64,000 bases of DNA, taken from Synchiropus splendidus. Its lineage: Eukaryota > Chordata > Actinopteri > Syngnathiformes > Callionymidae. The stretch covers positions 12,537,501-12,601,500 of the forward strand of contig NC_071335.1 in assembly GCF_027744825.2 (NCBI RefSeq), read 5' to 3'. A program made the position numbers and the translations under genes. Positions 61,601 through 64,000 of this stretch are shown in pieces (the first letter of the stretch is position 1; every line of letters starts with the position of its first letter). The notes beneath the pieces were generated by a model. That model did not search any database. It was not told where the DNA came from and was given only the letters and a program-made list of their open reading frames with translations.

Positions 61601-61606
61601 AATAAA
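61601..61606 (+). other. misp3: Probable misp3 polyadenylation signal
   Basis: AATAAA about 930 nt after the stop, followed by a GT-rich stretch (gtgatggaagcgtgctcttgg). A 3'UTR of about 950 nt is implied. Confidence 0.6.
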
Positions 61607-61899
61607 AGCCGTGATGGAAGCGTGCTCTTGGTCTTTATTTGAAATGAGTGACTGACTTAAGTGGACAAAAATAAATAAATAAAATGTTTTGGTTTTTTTT
61701 TTTTTACTATGTGGAAGAAGGACTCCATAAATCAGGAGTGTCACACATGCTGAGGTGAAGGGGCCAAAATACCCCAGGAATATTTAAAAAATAGTCAAAA
61801 TTTCAACAAATAAATAAAAAATGAAAACACAGATTGTCTTTTGTTCTTGCTTATTTTATAAATAGTAGTGTTAAACGTTTACGTTTTGGAGCCTAAATC

Positions 61900-63185
61900 T
61901 CATCCCATCTAGTCAAGCCATGATCTCAAGTCTCACATCAAATCAAGAACCTGGATGGTTGAGTCCCATCGTGTCAAGTCTTGTCAAGTTACTCGAGTTA
62001 GTTAAGTCTCAATGCGAAGTCAAGTCTGGTCCAGTCCCACATCGTCCAGTCAAGCCATCTGGTCTCCACATCAAGTCAGGTAACAAATAATCAGTGTTGC
62101 CACAGTTACTTTGAAAACTACTTACTGTTTACTCCCTCAAATAGTAACTTAGTTACTTTACTGATTACTTGAATTCAAAAGTAACTAAGTTAGAATACAA
62201 GTTACTTTTGGCAGCCGACTCCAGCTCTCATGGCCTGAACAATATCTTTTATGTCCATTTTGAGGTTGGAGTTCTTGGGGGTCCAGTGTTTTCCCATGTC
62301 TGGGGTCATTTTTTTTTTAGCACAATCTCAGTTATATGAATGTACAGTCAGTGTTTTGCTTTGACACACTCTAACCTTTTTTGCTTTTTTTTTTTTTTTT
62401 TTTAACTACATGGCAAAAGTTTAGTAAGTCTCAGTGTGTCACATGTCCTGTTGGCCACCTGGAGGCAATAGTTGCACTTAAGTGGTTGCCGTTACTCGCC
62501 TCTATGCTCCGTCGCGCCGGAGGATCATTTTATTTCTGACTTTGGAGAGAAAAGGCTACATCAGTACTTCACATCCGTGCCGTTTCTTCCTGCACCAAAG
62601 AAAAAATAATCTATAAAAGTCTTAAAATCTATCATAAGTGTCGTTTAACTTGACCTATCAAGAGGATTAAAAAAAAACTGTTTTGAGTCTGCACTTTCGA
62701 CACATTTGCAAGGCTACTTTACTTCGCTCTCTTTAACCGGTGACTTCTGCGCATTGGTGGACTCTCTAGGGTTAATACTGTCATCTATAGCAGACACTAA
62801 TTCAAAGTAGTGGCTGTATTTTCAGCTAGAAACGTGCATCTCTCTCCTCACGCCTCTGTTATTTACTGCCATGTAGCCGGCAGCTTGACACGTGAGCTGC
62901 CCGCGTGTTGAAACCGTGACTGGCGTGTCCCGCACATGACGCCATGCCCAAAGCAACAATAATAACGCACGGTGACTTAGATAAGCAACTTTACTTTGTT
63001 TGAAATAGTATCACGTTAGATTATAAGGGTAACGCGTTACTAAGTAACGCATTACTGGCATCACTGCAAATAATGGCAGGTCGAGTCCAGCTTTGTCACT
63101 CCATCAAGTCATGTAGAGAGGTGGTCTCACTACGTTAAGCCAAGTCTTGTCAAATCATCGCCTTGGCTTGTCTCAAGTATTTTCT
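61900..63185. repeat. Degenerate CAAGTC-rich repeat tract, split by a transposon
   Basis: The flanks (61900-62083 and 63075-63185) are full of tcaagtc, cagtcaag, caagtct and gtcaagcc variants, as in an eroded satellite-like array. The hAT-type element at 62092-63066 sits inside it. Confidence 0.6.
62092..63066. mobile_element. Non-autonomous hAT-type DNA transposon with intact target duplication
   Basis: The left end begins CAGTGTTGCCA and the right end, read in reverse complement, begins CAGTGATGCCA. Both continue with GTTACTT/GTAACGCGTTACT-type subterminal motifs. The flanks are a perfect 8-bp direct duplication, CAAATAAT (62084-62091 and 63067-63074), diagnostic of the hAT superfamily. 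The element is 975 bp with no transposase frame. Confidence 0.88.
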
Positions 63186-64000
63186 ACCTCTACTTCTGTT
63201 CTTGTCCTGCCCAGTTTGGTCCTTGCCCTCCATTTTAGTTTGGATTAGACCCCGTGGTTAAATCCTGCTCCTGGCTCCCAGAACTTCACAGATCTCATGA
63301 CCAAAAGTAATAGAGCAGGTCACAGAGGAGGAACATTCCATCACTGCATCTAGTAATGACGTCACTACCAAGTTCTGCGTGTTCCAGTTATGGAAGTTAG
63401 AAAACAAGATAGGTACGTCCACAAAAGCTATGCTCATCCGTGCTTTGTGTGAAGAAACCGGTAGGGGGAACCAGGGAAATTCCGGATCTGACCACAACAG
63501 GAATGCACCCTTATTTTCAGAATCAGATTCAGAATCACTTTTTTTTATCCGGGGGCGGGAATTGGCTTTTTGTTACAACCACAACTCCTGCTCAAAATAA
63601 AAGAATAATAAGCAAAAAGAGAGAGTACCTAACATGGAATGTTACTCAAACAGACATGCAAGATAAAGAAAGAATAAATCATAAAAATAAACATAAAGAC
63701 ATAATAATATATACAACTCAGCGCAAATAAATAAATATTTCACCTTGTTTCTTCACACCTTGCAGAGAGAGAACCTCTGGTTTCCTAGAAAGAGTAAAGA
63801 CACTGTATGAAATACACTTGAAATCAGTCAACTGTTATGATAACATATTATCCCATAGATTATCGCAGACAATATTGTCAACATTATTTTGATGCTAAAT
63901 TGAGCCAAAATATATGCTAATACACACTGTCAAATACAATAGTGTCATCCGTTTCTTCTTTGTCCTCTTTCGTTGCACTCAACTGTAATGCTAGCAAGAC
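63186..64000. other. Right-edge intergenic sequence
   Basis: Apart from the fragment at 63515-63600, nothing is recognised up to the end of the window. Confidence 0.5.
63515..63600 (+). mobile_element. LINE-derived fragment
   Basis: The wording cagaatcagattcagaatca followed by tttttttatccgggggcggg and ttggctttttgttacaacca follows a very common fish repeat ('tttattgatccccggggg...aaattgcttttgttaca'). Only a fragment is present; family not named. Confidence 0.5.

Noticed and set aside
1..64000. tRNA, rRNA, CRISPR, bacterial or viral gene content
   Set aside because: No cloverleaf, rRNA-like stretch, regular direct-repeat array, or viral structural or polymerase gene was seen; only eukaryotic retroelement fragments are present.

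Overview
The window is vertebrate nuclear DNA, most likely from a ray-finned (teleost, probably percomorph) fish. Coding exons are short and sparse, with GT-AG introns up to about 15 kb. The proteins are vertebrate-specific (phospholipid phosphatase-related, paralemmin, MISP/AKAP2-like). Repeats are of fish type: non-autonomous hAT-like elements, LTR-like copies and decayed LINE pieces. The background is AT-rich. There are no operons, bacterial genes, CRISPR arrays or recognisable tRNA/rRNA genes. The species cannot be named from this sequence.

Layout. (1) 1-16.5 kb, minus strand: the 5' part of a phospholipid phosphatase-related gene, best matched to PLPPR2. Two coding exons (12574-12684 and 1532-1720) join in phase and a likely 5'UTR exon lies at 16374-16512; the remaining coding exons lie beyond the left edge. 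(2) About 21.3-46.9 kb, plus strand: a paralemmin gene, best matched to PALM3. It has a GC-rich putative 5' exon near 21.3-21.43 kb, a 15 kb first intron, and seven coding exons (36826-46338) encoding 396 residues that end in a Cys-rich CaaX box. (3) 48.2-53.4 kb, plus strand: an array of orosomucoid (alpha-1-acid glycoprotein)-like lipocalin genes. Two are intact and intronless (48229-48798 and 52605-53174); between them lie two decayed relics. LTR-like repeats in opposite orientations bracket the second intact copy. (4) 56.5-61.6 kb, plus strand: a MISP/AKAP2-family gene, best matched to MISP3. It has one large exon and two small ones, 673 residues in all. (5) 61.9-64 kb: a degenerate CAAGTC-rich tract interrupted by a 975-bp hAT-type element with a perfect 8-bp target duplication, then more repeat debris.

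The gene order PLPPR2 - PALM3 - MISP3 corresponds to human 19p13.2-p13.12 and is one of several vertebrate paralogous blocks that pair a paralemmin gene with a MISP/AKAP2-type gene. The three conserved genes encode membrane- or cytoskeleton-associated proteins. The lipocalins encode secreted ligand-binding proteins that appear to have settled between two old neighbours.

I found no clearly new biological system. The most informative points are: the intronless orosomucoid-like array with relics; a roughly 328-bp direct duplication abutting the palm3 terminal-exon acceptor; two hAT-type insertions with readable target duplications; a near-perfect 41-bp palindrome cluster; and a reading-frame argument about palm3-misp3 read-through transcripts. 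All family assignments come from reading translated motifs and remembered family features; no database search was run.
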